NCBI GenBank assembly: GCA_030827165.1
Contig: JAURFB010000003.1
Coordinates: forward strand, 1 to 64,000
Source: Marivivens sp.
GTDB taxonomy: Bacteria > Pseudomonadota > Alphaproteobacteria > Rhodobacterales > Rhodobacteraceae
Reading direction: 5' to 3'
DNA: 64,000 bases
Shown: positions 21,981 to 32,803 of the stretch, one piece after another
Position numbering within the stretch: the first letter of the stretch is position 1
Layout: the number at the start of each line of letters is the position of its first letter
Notes under the pieces: generated by a model
Databases searched by the model: none
Told to the model about the DNA's origin: nothing
What the model saw: only the letters and a program-made list of their open reading frames with translations
Program-made: the position numbers and the translations under genes

Positions 21981-22993
21981 GCGGAATACATTCCCTCATA
22001 GATCGGCGCGAGGGTCTCGTGTTCGAACAGCGAGGAGACCGAGGTTCCGTTCCAGATATTCAGGATGGCCTGAGCAAACATCGGCGCGGTCGGAACGATG
22101 CGGATGTTGGCGCAATTCTTCACCTCCTCGCTGGCCTCGATCGAGTCGGTGATCACCAGCGATTTCATCACCGAATTGGTGATCCTCTCGACGGCCGGGC
22201 CAGACAAGACGCCGTGCGTGATATAGGCATGCACTTCGGTCGCACCGTGGTTCATCAAGACCTCGGCGGCCTTGGCCAGAGTGCCGGCGGTATCGCAGAT
22301 GTCATCGACGATGATACACTTCTTGCCGGCCACGTTGCCGATCACGGTCATTTCGGCAATTTCTCCGGGCTTTTCGCGGCGCTTGTCAACGATGGCCAGC
22401 GGCGCATTGATCCGCTTGGCCAGCTCGCGGGCGCGGGCCACGCCGCCCACGTCGGGCGAAACCACCATCACATCCTGAAGGCCACCCTTGAAGTGGTGCT
22501 TGATGTCGAGCGCAAAGATTGGCGAGGCGTAGAGGTTGTCCACCGGGATATCGAAAAAACCCTGGATCTGGGCGGCGTGCAGATCGAGGGTCAGAACCCG
22601 CTCGATGCCCGCCTCGGCGATCATGTTGGCGACAAGCTTGGCTGTGATGGGCGTGCGGGCCTTGGTGCGGCGGTCCTGACGGGCATAGCCGAAATAGGGG
22701 ATCACGGCGGTAATGCGCGAGGCCGACGACCGGCGCAGCGCGTCGGCGATGATCAAGAGCTCCATCAGGTTGTCGTTGGCGGGATTCGAGGTCGGCTGGA
22801 TGATGAACATATCCTCGCCGCGGACATTCTCGTAGACCTCGACAAAGATCTCCTGGTCGTTGAACCGCTCGACCCGCGCATCGACCAGCCCGACGTTCAT
22901 TCCCCGATGCATCGACATCCGGCGGGCAACGGCCTTGGCGAGGGTTTGGTTGGCATTGCCGGAAATGAGCTTGGGCTCGGTCATCGTAGGCAT
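21977..22993 (-). CDS. prs: Ribose-phosphate pyrophosphokinase
   Basis: Makes PRPP from ribose 5-phosphate and ATP for purine, pyrimidine, histidine and NAD synthesis. About 338 residues from the [12 protein letters not shown] start; a second ATG nine bases on is possible, and the frame also extends to 23047. Key segments are GDARVERF-like [28 protein letters not shown] (flexible loop), [17 protein letters not shown], and the PRPP-binding loop [12 protein letters not shown]. All catalytic regions are intact. Confidence 0.96.
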   Translation of the reverse strand: MPTMTEPKLISGNANQTLAKAVARRMSMHRGMNVGLVDARVERFNDQEIFVEVYENVRGEDMFIIQPTSNPANDNLMELLIIADALRRSSASRITAVIPYFGYARQDRRTKARTPITAKLVANMIAEAGIERVLTLDLHAAQIQGFFDIPVDNLYASPIFALDIKHHFKGGLQDVMVVSPDVGGVARARELAKRINAPLAIVDKRREKPGEIAEMTVIGNVAGKKCIIVDDICDTAGTLAKAAEVLMNHGATEVHAYITHGVLSGPAVERITNSVMKSLVITDSIEASEEVKNCANIRIVPTAPMFAQAILNIWNGTSVSSLFEHETLAPIYEGMYSA

Positions 22994-23103
22994 TAGATTG
23001 ATCCCCAGACTGGCAGGTCTAACAAACGCGATTCGTGGCGTTGACACCGCCTAGCACAGCACTACCGTTTGAGAAACTCGTTCAGCCGGATTGGGGTGCA
23101 GAA

Positions 23104-23703
23104 ATGCCGCATATCGATTACTTCTTCTCGACCGTTTCGCCGTTCACCTATCTTGCCGGCCAGCGGCTTGAGGAAATCGCCGCCAGGCACGGGGCGATCA
23201 TAACCTACAAGCCCCTCGATATCGGCGCGGTTTTTGCCCGCACCGGCGGCACGCCGATGAAGGACCGGCATCCAAACCGGCTTGCCTACCGGCTGCAAGA
23301 GATGCGCCGGCAAGCGGCGAAGGCGGCAATGCCCATCACCCTAAAGCCCGCATTCTGGCCGGTCAATGGTGCGCCGGCGGCCTATGCGATCATTGCCGCG
23401 CAGAATGAGGGCGGCGGCGATCTGGGCAAGCTTGCCCACGCGATCCTCCGCGCCTGCTGGGCCGAGGACAAGGATATTTCCCAAGATGCGGTGATCCGCG
23501 ATTGCCTTGTGAGCGCGGGATATGACACAGGCGTGGCCGACAGGGGCCTTTTCACCGCCGCCGGCGTTTATGAGGCCAACCTCGAAGAAGCCATCGCCCG
23601 CGGCGTCTTTGGCGCGCCCTTCTACATCACCGAGACCGACGAGCGGTTCTGGGGGCAGGACCGGCTGGACGATCTGGATCTGCACCTGGCCGGAGCCATC
23701 TGA
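23104..23703 (+). CDS. 2-hydroxychromene-2-carboxylate isomerase/DsbA-like
   Basis: A 199-residue DsbA-type thioredoxin-fold protein of the kappa-GST/HCCA isomerase family: MPHIDYFFSTVSPFTYLAG, then the helical insertion and the C-terminal FGAPFYITETDERFWGQDRLD. The active-site Ser of SPFTY replaces the DsbA CxxC, as expected for glutathione-dependent isomerases. The frame stays open upstream to 23035, but the ATG used here begins the conserved region. The true substrate is unknown; no aromatic-degradation genes are nearby. Confidence 0.85.
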   Translation: MPHIDYFFSTVSPFTYLAGQRLEEIAARHGAIITYKPLDIGAVFARTGGTPMKDRHPNRLAYRLQEMRRQAAKAAMPITLKPAFWPVNGAPAAYAIIAAQNEGGGDLGKLAHAILRACWAEDKDISQDAVIRDCLVSAGYDTGVADRGLFTAAGVYEANLEEAIARGVFGAPFYITETDERFWGQDRLDDLDLHLAGAI

Positions 23704-23724
23704 GCGGGGCGGCGCGCCACCAGC

Positions 23725-24774
23725 CTAGCCCGCCAGAAGCGCCAGAAACCGGTCGATTGCCTCGCTGGTCATCGACCAGTCGCAGACAAGGCGGCCGGTC
23801 AGGATACCGGCAGGATCGCCCGCGTTCACATCGCCATCCTCGACATAATAGACCGCACCGGCGCCCAGCAACCGCTGGTGCAGCGCGCGGGGCGCCTGAA
23901 AAAAGATCATGTTGGCCTGGGGCTCAAAGGCGAAGCGGATGTCGTTGCGTCCTTTCAACCCGTCGACGAGCCGCCCTGTCGCGGCATTGGCGGCGCGGGC
24001 TAGGGTGGTCCAGAGGCCGCCGTCAAGATAGGCGTCCATCTGCGCGGCAAGGAAGCGGTGCTTGGAGAAGAGATGCGCGGCGCGTTTGCGGCGCAGTTCG
24101 AATTCCCAAGCGAGGGCGGGATCGAAAATCACGCAGGCCTCCACGCCCATGCAGCCGTTCTTGGTGCCGCCAAAGCTGACCGCGTCGACGCCCGCCTTCC
24201 ACGACATTTCGGCAGGGGTCAGGCCGAGCGCGACAATCGCATTGGCAAAACGCGCGCCATCGAGATGCAGCTTCAGCCCATATTCCTTGGTTACGGCCGA
24301 GATCGCGCGAATTTCCTCCAGCGAATAGATCGTGCCGCGCTCTGTTACCGTGGTGATCGACACCGGCCCGCGCTGTGGCCCGTGGACGCCGCGGTTGCCT
24401 TCGGCCTCAAGCGAGGCACGCAGGGTTTCCGGGGTCATCTTGGCATCCGGCGCCTCGACAAGCGTCAGCTTGGCGCCGCCCATGTAAAATTCGGGCGCAT
24501 TGCATTCGTCGCAGTTTATATGCGCCATCGTTGTGCAAAAGACGGTCTCCCACGGTTTGGTCATAGTGGCGAGGATCAGCGAATTGGCCGCCGTGCCGGT
24601 CGGCACAAGATAGACCGCCGCCTCAGGCGCTTCAAAGGCGTCTCGAATCTTGTCGTTGACTGACGCGCTATATGGGTCGTTGCCATAGCCCATCGCATAG
24701 CCCGCGTTGACGCGGCTCAGGCGCTCAAGGATCGCGGGATGCACAGGGCCGGAATTATCGGACGCGAAAAACAT
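23725..24774 (-). CDS. ltaE: Low-specificity L-threonine aldolase
   Basis: PLP-dependent cleavage of L-threonine or allo-threonine to glycine and acetaldehyde. The 349 residues start MFFASDNSGPVHPAILE and contain VPTGTAANSLIL and LHLDGARFANAIVAL. The PLP-lysine segment is SFGGTKNGCMGVEA. Last gene of the minus-strand group; it begins directly after the ycgN stop with no gap. Other beta-eliminating lyases of the same fold cannot be fully excluded. Confidence 0.88.
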   Translation of the reverse strand: MFFASDNSGPVHPAILERLSRVNAGYAMGYGNDPYSASVNDKIRDAFEAPEAAVYLVPTGTAANSLILATMTKPWETVFCTTMAHINCDECNAPEFYMGGAKLTLVEAPDAKMTPETLRASLEAEGNRGVHGPQRGPVSITTVTERGTIYSLEEIRAISAVTKEYGLKLHLDGARFANAIVALGLTPAEMSWKAGVDAVSFGGTKNGCMGVEACVIFDPALAWEFELRRKRAAHLFSKHRFLAAQMDAYLDGGLWTTLARAANAATGRLVDGLKGRNDIRFAFEPQANMIFFQAPRALHQRLLGAGAVYYVEDGDVNAGDPAGILTGRLVCDWSMTSEAIDRFLALLAG

Positions 24775-25245
24775 TCAAAATGGCTCCTCGATGATGTGGT
24801 CTTCCCAGTCGTCCTCGCCGACCTCGAATTCCGGAATGGTCAGGCCCCGCACCGAAACACCCGCCGCGTGGACGGTTTCGGGATCGCCAGAGATCAGCGG
24901 GTGCCACGGGTAAAGCGGGCGCCCCTCGACGACCAGCCGATAGGCGCAGGTCTGGGGCAGCCAATAGAGATTGTCGCGCAGGGTCTTTGGGGTCAAAACG
25001 ATGCACTCGGGCACGAATTGATGCCGGATCGGATATTGGCTGCACAGGCAGCTTTCATCGTCGAGAAGCCGGCAGGCAACGCGGGTGAGGGCAACTTCGC
25101 CGGTATCCTCATCCTCGAGCTTGTTGAGGCAGCATTTGCCGCACCCATCGCACAGCGCCTCCCATTCGGCGCGGTTCATCCGGTCCATAGGCACGGTTTC
25201 CCAAAACCGGGGCCGCAGCCCGCCGCGCGAAATCCCGTCAGACAT
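24775..25245 (-). CDS. YcgN/UPF0260 cysteine-cluster protein
   Basis: 156 residues of the YcgN family with many conserved cysteines ([25 protein letters not shown], then CIVL and CAYRL). The spacing suggests metal or iron-sulfur cluster binding; the family function is unknown. It overlaps the ribF end by eight bases and abuts the threonine aldolase gene, so it lies inside a translationally coupled group. Confidence 0.9.
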   Translation of the reverse strand: MSDGISRGGLRPRFWETVPMDRMNRAEWEALCDGCGKCCLNKLEDEDTGEVALTRVACRLLDDESCLCSQYPIRHQFVPECIVLTPKTLRDNLYWLPQTCAYRLVVEGRPLYPWHPLISGDPETVHAAGVSVRGLTIPEFEVGEDDWEDHIIEEPF

Positions 25246-26176
25246 CGGCCAAAATCCTGCGCGCCTGATCGCAATCGGCGCCCATCTGGGTGATCAGGGC
25301 ATCGAGGCTGTCGAATTTCTCTTCGGGGCGCAGGTAGTCGACCAGCGCCACCGAGATATCGGCCCCGTAGAGATCGCCTTTGAAATCAAAGAGGAAGGTT
25401 TCGCAATTGGGATGATTGAAGCCGAAGGTGGGGCGCACACCGATGGCAGCCGCGCCGTCATACGTCCCCTCATGCGGGCCGGTCAGCACGTCAACCTTGA
25501 CCGCATAGACGCCATGCCGCGGCGGATGCAGCCCCTCGATCGAGATATTGGCCGTGGGGTATCCAAGATCCCGCCCGCGCTGATCGCCGCGGATCACCTC
25601 GCCGTCGGTCCTGTGCCAATGGCCGAGCATCGCCGCCGCATCGCGCGGCCGGCCCCCGGTAAGGGCGTTCCGGATCGCGGTGGACGAGACTTCGCCTTGC
25701 GCCAATTCGACCAGCTCGGTCACGGTCACGCCAAAGCCCAGCTCGGCGCCGAAGGCCACAAGGTCGGTGGCCGAACCGGCGCGGCCCTTGCCAAACCGGA
25801 AATCGGCGCCGATCACGATATGCGCGAGGCCAAGGCGCTGATGGATCACCGTTTCGGCAAATTCTCGGGGCGATAGCGCGGCAAGACCCGCGTTGAAGGG
25901 CACTTCGTAAAGCTTCTCGATGCCGAGCTTGGCCATCCGGTGCGCCCGTGTCTCTGCGCTCATCAGGCGGAAGGCGGGGGCATCGGGCGCGAAAAACTGG
26001 CGCGGGTGCGGCTCGAAGGTCATCACGCCCAGCGGCACGCCAAGGCGCGCGGCCTCGGTGCGGGCGATGTCGATCACCGCCTGATGGCCAAGGTGAACCC
26101 CGTCGAAATTGCCGATCGCCGCGGCGGCGCCCCGGTCGGTGGGATCAAGGAAAAGGGTATCGCGGATGATGCGCAT
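25238..26176 (-). CDS. ribF: Bifunctional riboflavin kinase/FAD synthetase
   Basis: Makes FMN and then FAD from riboflavin. 312 residues from [16 protein letters not shown]. The N-terminal FAD synthetase nucleotidyltransferase half has [15 protein letters not shown] and later [13 protein letters not shown]. The C-terminal riboflavin kinase half has [15 protein letters not shown] and [15 protein letters not shown]. An upstream in-frame start at 26212 is less likely. It lies 38 nt after the MaoC gene. Confidence 0.95.
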   Translation of the reverse strand: MRIIRDTLFLDPTDRGAAAAIGNFDGVHLGHQAVIDIARTEAARLGVPLGVMTFEPHPRQFFAPDAPAFRLMSAETRAHRMAKLGIEKLYEVPFNAGLAALSPREFAETVIHQRLGLAHIVIGADFRFGKGRAGSATDLVAFGAELGFGVTVTELVELAQGEVSSTAIRNALTGGRPRDAAAMLGHWHRTDGEVIRGDQRGRDLGYPTANISIEGLHPPRHGVYAVKVDVLTGPHEGTYDGAAAIGVRPTFGFNHPNCETFLFDFKGDLYGADISVALVDYLRPEEKFDSLDALITQMGADCDQARRILADV

Positions 26177-26214
26177 GGGGCCTTGGGTAGCCGCCCCCGC
26201 GCGGCGGCGCAAGA

Positions 26215-26658
26215 TCAGTCGAACTTGCGGCTCGGCGCCAATACCGTGGCCTCGCCGATCAAGACCTTCTTGCCGTTGACCAGACAGCGCGTATCCATCG
26301 TCACGCGGCGCTTGGAATGGTCGATGCCGGTGACTTCGACCTCGGCCAGAACCACGTCGCCGGGGCGGACAGGGCCAAGGAATTTGAGCGTCTGACCGAG
26401 ATAGACGGTGCCGTGGCCCGGCAACTGCTCGCCAATCACCGCCGAGACAAGGCCGGCAGTCAGCATCCCGTGGGCAATGCGGCCGGCAAAGATCGTATCC
26501 TGTGCGTAAACCTCATCGAGGTGGACGGGATTGCGGTCGGTCGAAACCTCTGCGAATAGCTCGATATCCCGGTCGGTAACCTCCTTGAGGAGCGACCGGG
26601 TCATGCCGATTTCGATGTCTTCGATGCAGATCGTTCCGCGAGGGGCGTTATCGAGCAT
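26215..26658 (-). CDS. MaoC-family (R)-enoyl-CoA hydratase
   Basis: A 147-residue hotdog-fold protein with the hydratase-2 motif: AEVSTDRNPVHLDEVYAQDT (catalytic Asp and His), then FAGRIAHGMLTAGLVSAVIGE. It resembles PhaJ-type enzymes that hydrate enoyl-CoA to (R)-3-hydroxyacyl-CoA, linking beta-oxidation to polyhydroxyalkanoate or other routes. The start at MLDNAPRGT has GCGGAG upstream; the frame extends to 26700. Substrate length is not predictable. It lies between a HAD gene and ribF on the same strand. Confidence 0.87.
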   Translation of the reverse strand: MLDNAPRGTICIEDIEIGMTRSLLKEVTDRDIELFAEVSTDRNPVHLDEVYAQDTIFAGRIAHGMLTAGLVSAVIGEQLPGHGTVYLGQTLKFLGPVRPGDVVLAEVEVTGIDHSKRRVTMDTRCLVNGKKVLIGEATVLAPSRKFD

Positions 26659-26749
26659 CTGGCACTCCGCAAGCAATAAACAATCGACCTGAGCGGTCAA
26701 TTTGTAACATAATTACTTTGCAGTTGCAGAAATATCAACCCCGAAAACT

Positions 26750-27622
26750 TTAGCGAAGGAAACCGATCGCGTAGGAGGCCGTTGTTTTTTCTCTGTCCAG
26801 ATAGGCGGTTAGGGCCTCTGGATCGGGCTGTTCGGTGGTTTTGGTTTCCGAAGCGGCGAGGCCGCCGGTGATGAAGAGGGAATCGATTCCCTCGCCCATC
26901 GCGCCGAGAACGTCGGTGCGGATCCCATCGCCGATGGCGATAATGCGCGGATCGGCTGGTGCATCGGGCAAGGCCGCGAGCCGCCGCGCGGCCAGATCAT
27001 AGATCGGCGGGTGCGGCTTGCCGAAATAGAGGCTCTCGCCCCCCATCTCGCTATAGAGCGCCGCAATGGCACCGGCGCACCATTCACGGGCGTCGCCACG
27101 ATCGACGACGATGTCGGGATTGGCGCAAAGAAGCTTCATCCCCTTTTGCTTGGCGTAAAGAAGCTGGGGGCGGACCGAGGCCGGATCGGCGAAAGGATCG
27201 AACGGGCCGCAGCAGACGATGCCCTCGGCCTCTTCCAATGCGACCCGCTGAATATTGGCCGGGTTTTCTATGAGGCGCATGGGTTCGAAGAACGGCAGGT
27301 CGTGCGGCTCGCCCATGAACCAGACCTTCTCGCCAATCGCCCCCATAAACATCGCCGCGCGGGCGCTGTCGCCGCTCGTCGCAATGGCGTCCCATGCGTC
27401 GTTGGGCACGCCCATCCCGCTGATTTGCCGCTCCACATGGGCGCGGCCCCGCGGGGCGTTGGTCACCAGGATCACCTTGCCTCCCTGGGCGCGGAACGCC
27501 TGCAGGGCTGCGATCGCCGCGGGGAAGGCTGTGATGCCGTTGTGCACACAACCCCAAAGATCGACATAGGCAACATCGTAATTGGCACTGATGTCGGAAA
27601 ATGACTGGATGATCTGGGTCAT
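26750..27622 (-). CDS. TIGR01459-type HAD-superfamily hydrolase
   Basis: 290 residues of the HAD IIA group. The family's nucleophile motif is VDLWGCVHNG (Asp in DLWG), followed by VILVTNAPRG (Ser/Thr motif). Motif III/IV is IIAIGDGIRTDVLGA, with GKPHPPIYDLA upstream of it. The relatives are sugar-phosphate or nucleotide phosphatases; the substrate is unknown. It sits between ppaC and the MaoC gene on the same strand, after a terminator, so it probably has its own promoter. Confidence 0.88.
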   Translation of the reverse strand: MTQIIQSFSDISANYDVAYVDLWGCVHNGITAFPAAIAALQAFRAQGGKVILVTNAPRGRAHVERQISGMGVPNDAWDAIATSGDSARAAMFMGAIGEKVWFMGEPHDLPFFEPMRLIENPANIQRVALEEAEGIVCCGPFDPFADPASVRPQLLYAKQKGMKLLCANPDIVVDRGDAREWCAGAIAALYSEMGGESLYFGKPHPPIYDLAARRLAALPDAPADPRIIAIGDGIRTDVLGAMGEGIDSLFITGGLAASETKTTEQPDPEALTAYLDREKTTASYAIGFLR

Positions 27623-27656
27623 TGGGAACTTTTCGGCAAGGGGAAATCAGAAAATG

Positions 27657-27678
27657 AAAAGGGGCGCCGCAGCGCCCC
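27657..27678 (-). terminator. Intrinsic terminator of ppaC
   Basis: GGGGCGC / GCGCCCC stem with a four-base loop. Read on the minus strand it is followed by TTTTCATTTTC. It lies 18 nt after the ppaC stop. Confidence 0.85.
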
Positions 27679-27695
27679 GCTTCGAATAGCGCCCG

Positions 27696-28613
27696 TCAGA
27701 CCTTGAGGTTCGGGATGATCTGCTTCTTGCGGCTCATGATGCCAGGCAGAACCACGGTGTCGCCGGTGACGGTCGCGCCAAAGCTCTTCTCGGCGACCGT
27801 CTTCACCAGATCGTTTGGCACAAGCAGGGTCGCCTCTTCCTTGAGGATATCCACGACGAAGAGAAGGACCTGATCGACGCCGTCTTCGTCGGCGACGGTA
27901 TCCATCGATTTCATCAGGCTGTCCTTGCGATCAAGCACGATCTTCGGCGCAGTGGTTTCGAGGACCGAGACGCGGAACTCTTTGCCGCCGACGGTGTATT
28001 CCTTCGAGTCCATCCGCAAAAGCTCGGCGTCCGAAAAGGCCGACACATCGGATTTGGCCTCGAACATCTCGGACGCAAATGCGGGGATCGAAACGCCGAG
28101 ATCTGCGGCGAGGCTTTCGGCCAGCGCCTTGTCGGTCGGGGTGGTGGTGGGCGAGCGGAATTCGAGCGTATCCGACAGGATGCACGACAGCATCAGGCCC
28201 TTGATCGCATCCGGCATAGCGTCGGCGTCGGCGCCCATCAGGCCATGCATGACGGTCACGGTGCAGGCCAGCGGGCGGATGGTGATGTCGATCGGACCCT
28301 TGGTTTCAAGGCCGCCGACCAACTTGTGGTGGTCGATGATCGCCAGGATATCGGCGTTGTTGATATTGGCCGGAAGCTCGGCGGGGTTGTTGGTGTCGAC
28401 CACGACGCAGGGCTGGCCGTCGGCCACATCCGCGATGACCGGCGGCAGGTCAAAGCCCCAGCGCCGGGCAACGAAAGCTGCCTCGGTGTTGGGGGTGCCC
28501 AGAAGACGGGCTTCGGCGGCGGTACCGTTGTGGTTGAGATACCAGGCCCAGACAAGCGGGGCGCCGGTCGAGTCGGTGTCGGGGGCCTTGTGGCCGAAAA
28601 CAAGCGTTGTCAT
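27696..28613 (-). CDS. ppaC: Manganese-dependent inorganic pyrophosphatase
   Basis: Family II pyrophosphatase, DHH superfamily. The 305 residues have the N-terminal metal motifs FGHKAPDTDS, VDTNNPAELP and IIDHHKLVGG, plus the C-terminal DHHA2 domain with MSRKKQIIP at the end. It hydrolyses pyrophosphate released in biosynthesis. The gene stands alone with its own terminator and is preceded by an untranslated region of about 200 nt. Confidence 0.95.
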   Translation of the reverse strand: MTTLVFGHKAPDTDSTGAPLVWAWYLNHNGTAAEARLLGTPNTEAAFVARRWGFDLPPVIADVADGQPCVVVDTNNPAELPANINNADILAIIDHHKLVGGLETKGPIDITIRPLACTVTVMHGLMGADADAMPDAIKGLMLSCILSDTLEFRSPTTTPTDKALAESLAADLGVSIPAFASEMFEAKSDVSAFSDAELLRMDSKEYTVGGKEFRVSVLETTAPKIVLDRKDSLMKSMDTVADEDGVDQVLLFVVDILKEEATLLVPNDLVKTVAEKSFGATVTGDTVVLPGIMSRKKQIIPNLKV

Positions 28614-28821
28614 TCCATTTTCCTTGGGGAGAGCAAGTTTGCGCGCCTTATAGAAAGGGTTGGCGGCCTTGTCACGAGGGGCGCTGGCGTTAATTGCCGC
28701 GGGCGGATCATCCCGCCTGCGGCCTTTTTCCGGGGCTGGCGCGCATGAGCCACCAGCCGGCGCGCATCAACATCTTGCCAAGCCGCAACCGAAGTCCGGC
28801 AGGGCGCGGCGCTGTACGCGC

Positions 28822-29055
28822 CTAGAAACGCGGATCGTTGGCCAGGGCGACAAGCTGGGCCTTGCGCACCTCGGGCGAAGGCACAGCCGGGATATGCGCC
28901 GCGGCGGGGCCGGAGGGCGCGTCGTGCCGCGAAGCCGCGAAGCGCAGGGCTTCCGGCTGGCTGCGGCGGATGAAGGGCCGATCCCGATGCCGCAAACCGG
29001 CAGGGGCGGGATCGGGGCCGATACGGTGATCGACCACGAACAGCGGGGGATGCAT
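28822..29055 (-). CDS. Small hypothetical protein, 77 residues
   Basis: Short ORF starting MHPPLFVVDHRIG with AGGAAA six to seven bases upstream of the ATG. It is Ala/Arg/Pro-rich, with ARG-containing helices (RRSQPEALRFAASRH) and no membrane segment. Several overlapping frames are open in this GC-rich stretch, so coding is inferred mainly from the ribosome binding site. No function can be assigned. It is divergent from groES. Confidence 0.45.
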   Translation of the reverse strand: MHPPLFVVDHRIGPDPAPAGLRHRDRPFIRRSQPEALRFAASRHDAPSGPAAAHIPAVPSPEVRKAQLVALANDPRF

Positions 29056-29285
29056 TGGATTTTTCCTGATCGAAGGGACGAAGCGGCACGTGGCCGCGAC
29101 AAAGGGCTGGGACGCTGCGCTAGCAGGTCGCGAAGAGGGTTCCTTTCATCATGTCAGCCTCCTATCAGGGCGCCGGGGGCGCAGTTTGTGGGGTGCCGTT
29201 TAGACGCTCTTTTCAAATTCCCAAAACAAAAATGACGAAAGCTTGCCTTCGTGCGCGTCAGTCGTGACTTTTTTGCCTGCTTTGC

Positions 29286-29315
29286 CTTGACTCACCCAAG
29301 GGCCTCCCCTAACTC
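29286..29315 (+). promoter_or_regulatory. groESL heat-shock promoter
   Basis: CTTGACT (29286-29292) and CCCCTAAC (29306-29313) are 13 nt apart, close to the sigma-32 consensus CTTGAAA-N11..16-CCCCATnT. The same DNA also reads as a sigma-70 promoter, TTGACT-N17-TAACTC. Both could be used. Confidence 0.7.
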
Positions 29316-29322
29316 TTCGCCG

Positions 29323-29349
29323 TTAGCACTCGCGCGAGGTGAGTGCTAA
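29323..29349 (+). promoter_or_regulatory. CIRCE operator (HrcA site)
   Basis: TTAGCACTC - nine bases - GAGTGCTAA, a perfect match to the CIRCE inverted repeat. It starts about eight bases after the -10 and so overlaps the expected transcription start. HrcA repressor binding is inferred from family knowledge; hrcA itself is not in the window. Confidence 0.95.
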
Positions 29350-29403
29350 CGGCCCCCAGGGAGGGGCAATCGAGACAACGAAAGACAGTTAGGAGCTGCA
29401 AGC

Positions 29404-29691
29404 ATGGCTTTCAAACCGCTGCATGACCGCGTTCTGGTCCGTCGTGTGCAAGGCGACGAAAAAACCAAGGGCGGTCTGATCATCCCCGATAGCGCCAAGG
29501 AAAAGCCCGCAGAAGGCGAAATCGTCGCCTGCGGTGAAGGCGCCCGCAAGGATTCGGGCGAGCTGATCGCGATGGCCGTCAAGGCCGGCGACCGCGTGCT
29601 GTTCGGCAAATGGTCGGGCACCGAGGTTACCGTCGACGGCGAAGAACTGCTGATCATGAAGGAAAGCGACATTCTCGGCATTATCGCCTGA
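29404..29691 (+). CDS. groS: Co-chaperonin GroES
   Basis: A 95-residue lid of the GroEL cage. It begins [20 protein letters not shown], has the mobile-loop region [19 protein letters not shown], and ends [11 protein letters not shown]. First gene of groESL, under CIRCE and a heat-shock promoter; AGGAGC precedes the start. A 48-nt spacer leads to groL. Confidence 0.98.
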   Translation: MAFKPLHDRVLVRRVQGDEKTKGGLIIPDSAKEKPAEGEIVACGEGARKDSGELIAMAVKAGDRVLFGKWSGTEVTVDGEELLIMKESDILGIIA

Positions 29692-29724
29692 GAACGTTTC
29701 ACGCTTTCGCAACCAACAAGTTAG

Positions 29725-31383
<1,659 letters not shown>

Positions 31384-31407
31384 GCTGTCAGATCAAAGTG
31401 ATCGGGA

Positions 31408-31438
31408 AAGGGCCGCCTCTTGGGCGGCCCTTTTCTTT
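31408..31438 (+). terminator. Intrinsic terminator of groESL
   Basis: GGGCCGCC / GGCGGCCC stem with loop TCTTG, flanked by AA on the left and TTTTCTTT on the right. It lies 27 nt after the groL stop. Confidence 0.9.
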
Positions 31439-31530
31439 GCGAGCTCGATCTTCGCCAAGCGTGGTGTCACAAACCGTCGGGGAGCGATCCTGAAGTTGAC
31501 AGCGAAACAGGCGAGTGGCGCTTTGGAGAG

Positions 31531-32172
31531 CTAGTAGAGGTTGGTCTCCCGATCATCTTTGACGCCCTCTTCCAACTGCTTGAGTTCATGGGCGAGCTCC
31601 CCGTGTGCTTTCATCATTTCCGCCAGCGATGGCACGTTCGAGGTGTCGGGCCAATCGGCCTTTTCCCAAACTTTGCCTCGGATAAATGCTTTGGGGCAGT
31701 GGCACAGAACCCTTTCCACCTGCATGAGCAAGACCAGTTCAGACGGGCGTCCGTTTATCGCAAGGCTCTCTCCCAAAGCGGCATCCTTGACCAGCGCCGC
31801 CTTGCCGCTGACGCGAAGCGTGTCGCGGTGGCCGGGAATGATGAAGATCAGCCCGAGGTTGGGATTGCCCAAGACATTTTCAAACGTGTCCATGCGCTTG
31901 TTGCCGGGGCGGTCTGGGATCGCGAGGAGTTTGGGGTTCAGGACTTTGACAAACCCACTCGGGTCGCCCCTCGGCGTCACGTCGTGAATGCCATCTGGCC
32001 TGCTTGACGACATGACGACGAGCGATGACGCCGCGATGAACCTTTCCGACAGATCATCTATGTGATCGATAACCTTGTGGGCGACCCAATCTGACGGCAT
32101 TTGCTCGACTTGCCGCAACTCTTGGGACGACTTGATGTGTTGATCGACTGAAAGTCCGAACACCAGATTCAT
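31531..32172 (-). CDS. PPOX-class FMN-binding flavoprotein
   Basis: 213-residue split-barrel flavoprotein of the pyridoxamine-5'-phosphate-oxidase-like group, close to the MSMEG_1061 type. Typical segments are FIAASSLVVMSSSRPDG, DVTPRGDPSGFVKVL, IPDRPGNKRMDTFENV and GLIFIIPGHRDTLRVSG. The ATG has an excellent GGAGG. Base composition is visibly lower in G+C than its neighbours, which suggests recent acquisition. Substrate unknown. Confidence 0.85.
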   Translation of the reverse strand: MNLVFGLSVDQHIKSSQELRQVEQMPSDWVAHKVIDHIDDLSERFIAASSLVVMSSSRPDGIHDVTPRGDPSGFVKVLNPKLLAIPDRPGNKRMDTFENVLGNPNLGLIFIIPGHRDTLRVSGKAALVKDAALGESLAINGRPSELVLLMQVERVLCHCPKAFIRGKVWEKADWPDTSNVPSLAEMMKAHGELAHELKQLEEGVKDDRETNLY

Positions 32173-32273
32173 TTTGAGCCTCCGGTAGTTGATCTGACGA
32201 GGCTAGCTCAACTACAGCTTTGTGCCAAATATGTCGGCCAACGCTGGCAACAGACCCAGCCCAGGGAGACACA

Positions 32274-32756
32274 ATGCCGCCAAGCTTCCAACGACCGATG
32301 AACCCCGGTGAAGAGGCTGTCGTCGAGCGGCTCTTGCAGCGGGCCTTCAAGGGCTCTGACGAGGCGCGGCTGGTCCGCAGCCTGCGCAAATCGCGGCAGA
32401 TCGCAGGCGAGATGGTGGTACCGGGCGAGGCGGGGATCGTCGGCTATTATGCTCTGTCGAAGATGGTCGAGCCGAAGGGCTGGCTGGCGCTTGCGCCAGT
32501 GGCGATTGACCCCGATTGGCAGGGTCGCGGGATCGGGCGGCGCATGGTCGGCATGGCCGCCGAATGGGCGCGGCTCAGCCGGACGATGATTGTCGTTCTG
32601 GGGGCCGTGCCCTTTTACCGGAAGGCTGGGTTCAAGGCCGCGCGGGCGGCAAAACTGGTCTCGGGCTATCCCGTCGATCACCTTCTCTTGGCGGGGCCGG
32701 GCGACGATGCACCAGCGAAGGCCCTGTTATATCCCCCGTCATTCGACGGGATCTGA
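32274..32756 (+). CDS. GNAT N-acetyltransferase
   Basis: 160 residues from MPPSFQRPMNPGEEA, with the acetyl-CoA motif region LAPVAIDPDWQGRGIGRRMVGMA (Q/R-x-x-G-x-G/A) near residue 73 and the later VVLGAVPFYRKAGFKAA. It resembles YhbS-type acetyltransferases; substrate unknown. AGGGAGAC precedes the start. A longer in-frame start at 32220 exists but lacks similarity. The DMT transporter gene follows after 47 nt. Confidence 0.87.
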   Translation: MPPSFQRPMNPGEEAVVERLLQRAFKGSDEARLVRSLRKSRQIAGEMVVPGEAGIVGYYALSKMVEPKGWLALAPVAIDPDWQGRGIGRRMVGMAAEWARLSRTMIVVLGAVPFYRKAGFKAARAAKLVSGYPVDHLLLAGPGDDAPAKALLYPPSFDGI

Positions 32757-32803
32757 CCGCGAAAATCCTTGCTTTGCAATCGCCTCGGGCGCACCACTTT
32801 CCC

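Larger units (their letters stand above)
29056..29403. other. Intergenic region between small ORF and groES
   Basis: Holds the heat-shock promoter and CIRCE operator of groESL on the plus strand. On the minus strand it holds a 10-codon frame (29120-29152) behind a perfect AGGAGG. Nothing else is recognised; base composition drops toward AT around 29200-29260. Confidence 0.6.

Noticed and set aside
28610-29089. 159-codon minus-strand frame next to the 77-residue ORF
   Set aside because: Overlaps it in another frame, Arg/Ser/Pro-rich, no Shine-Dalgarno at its ATG.
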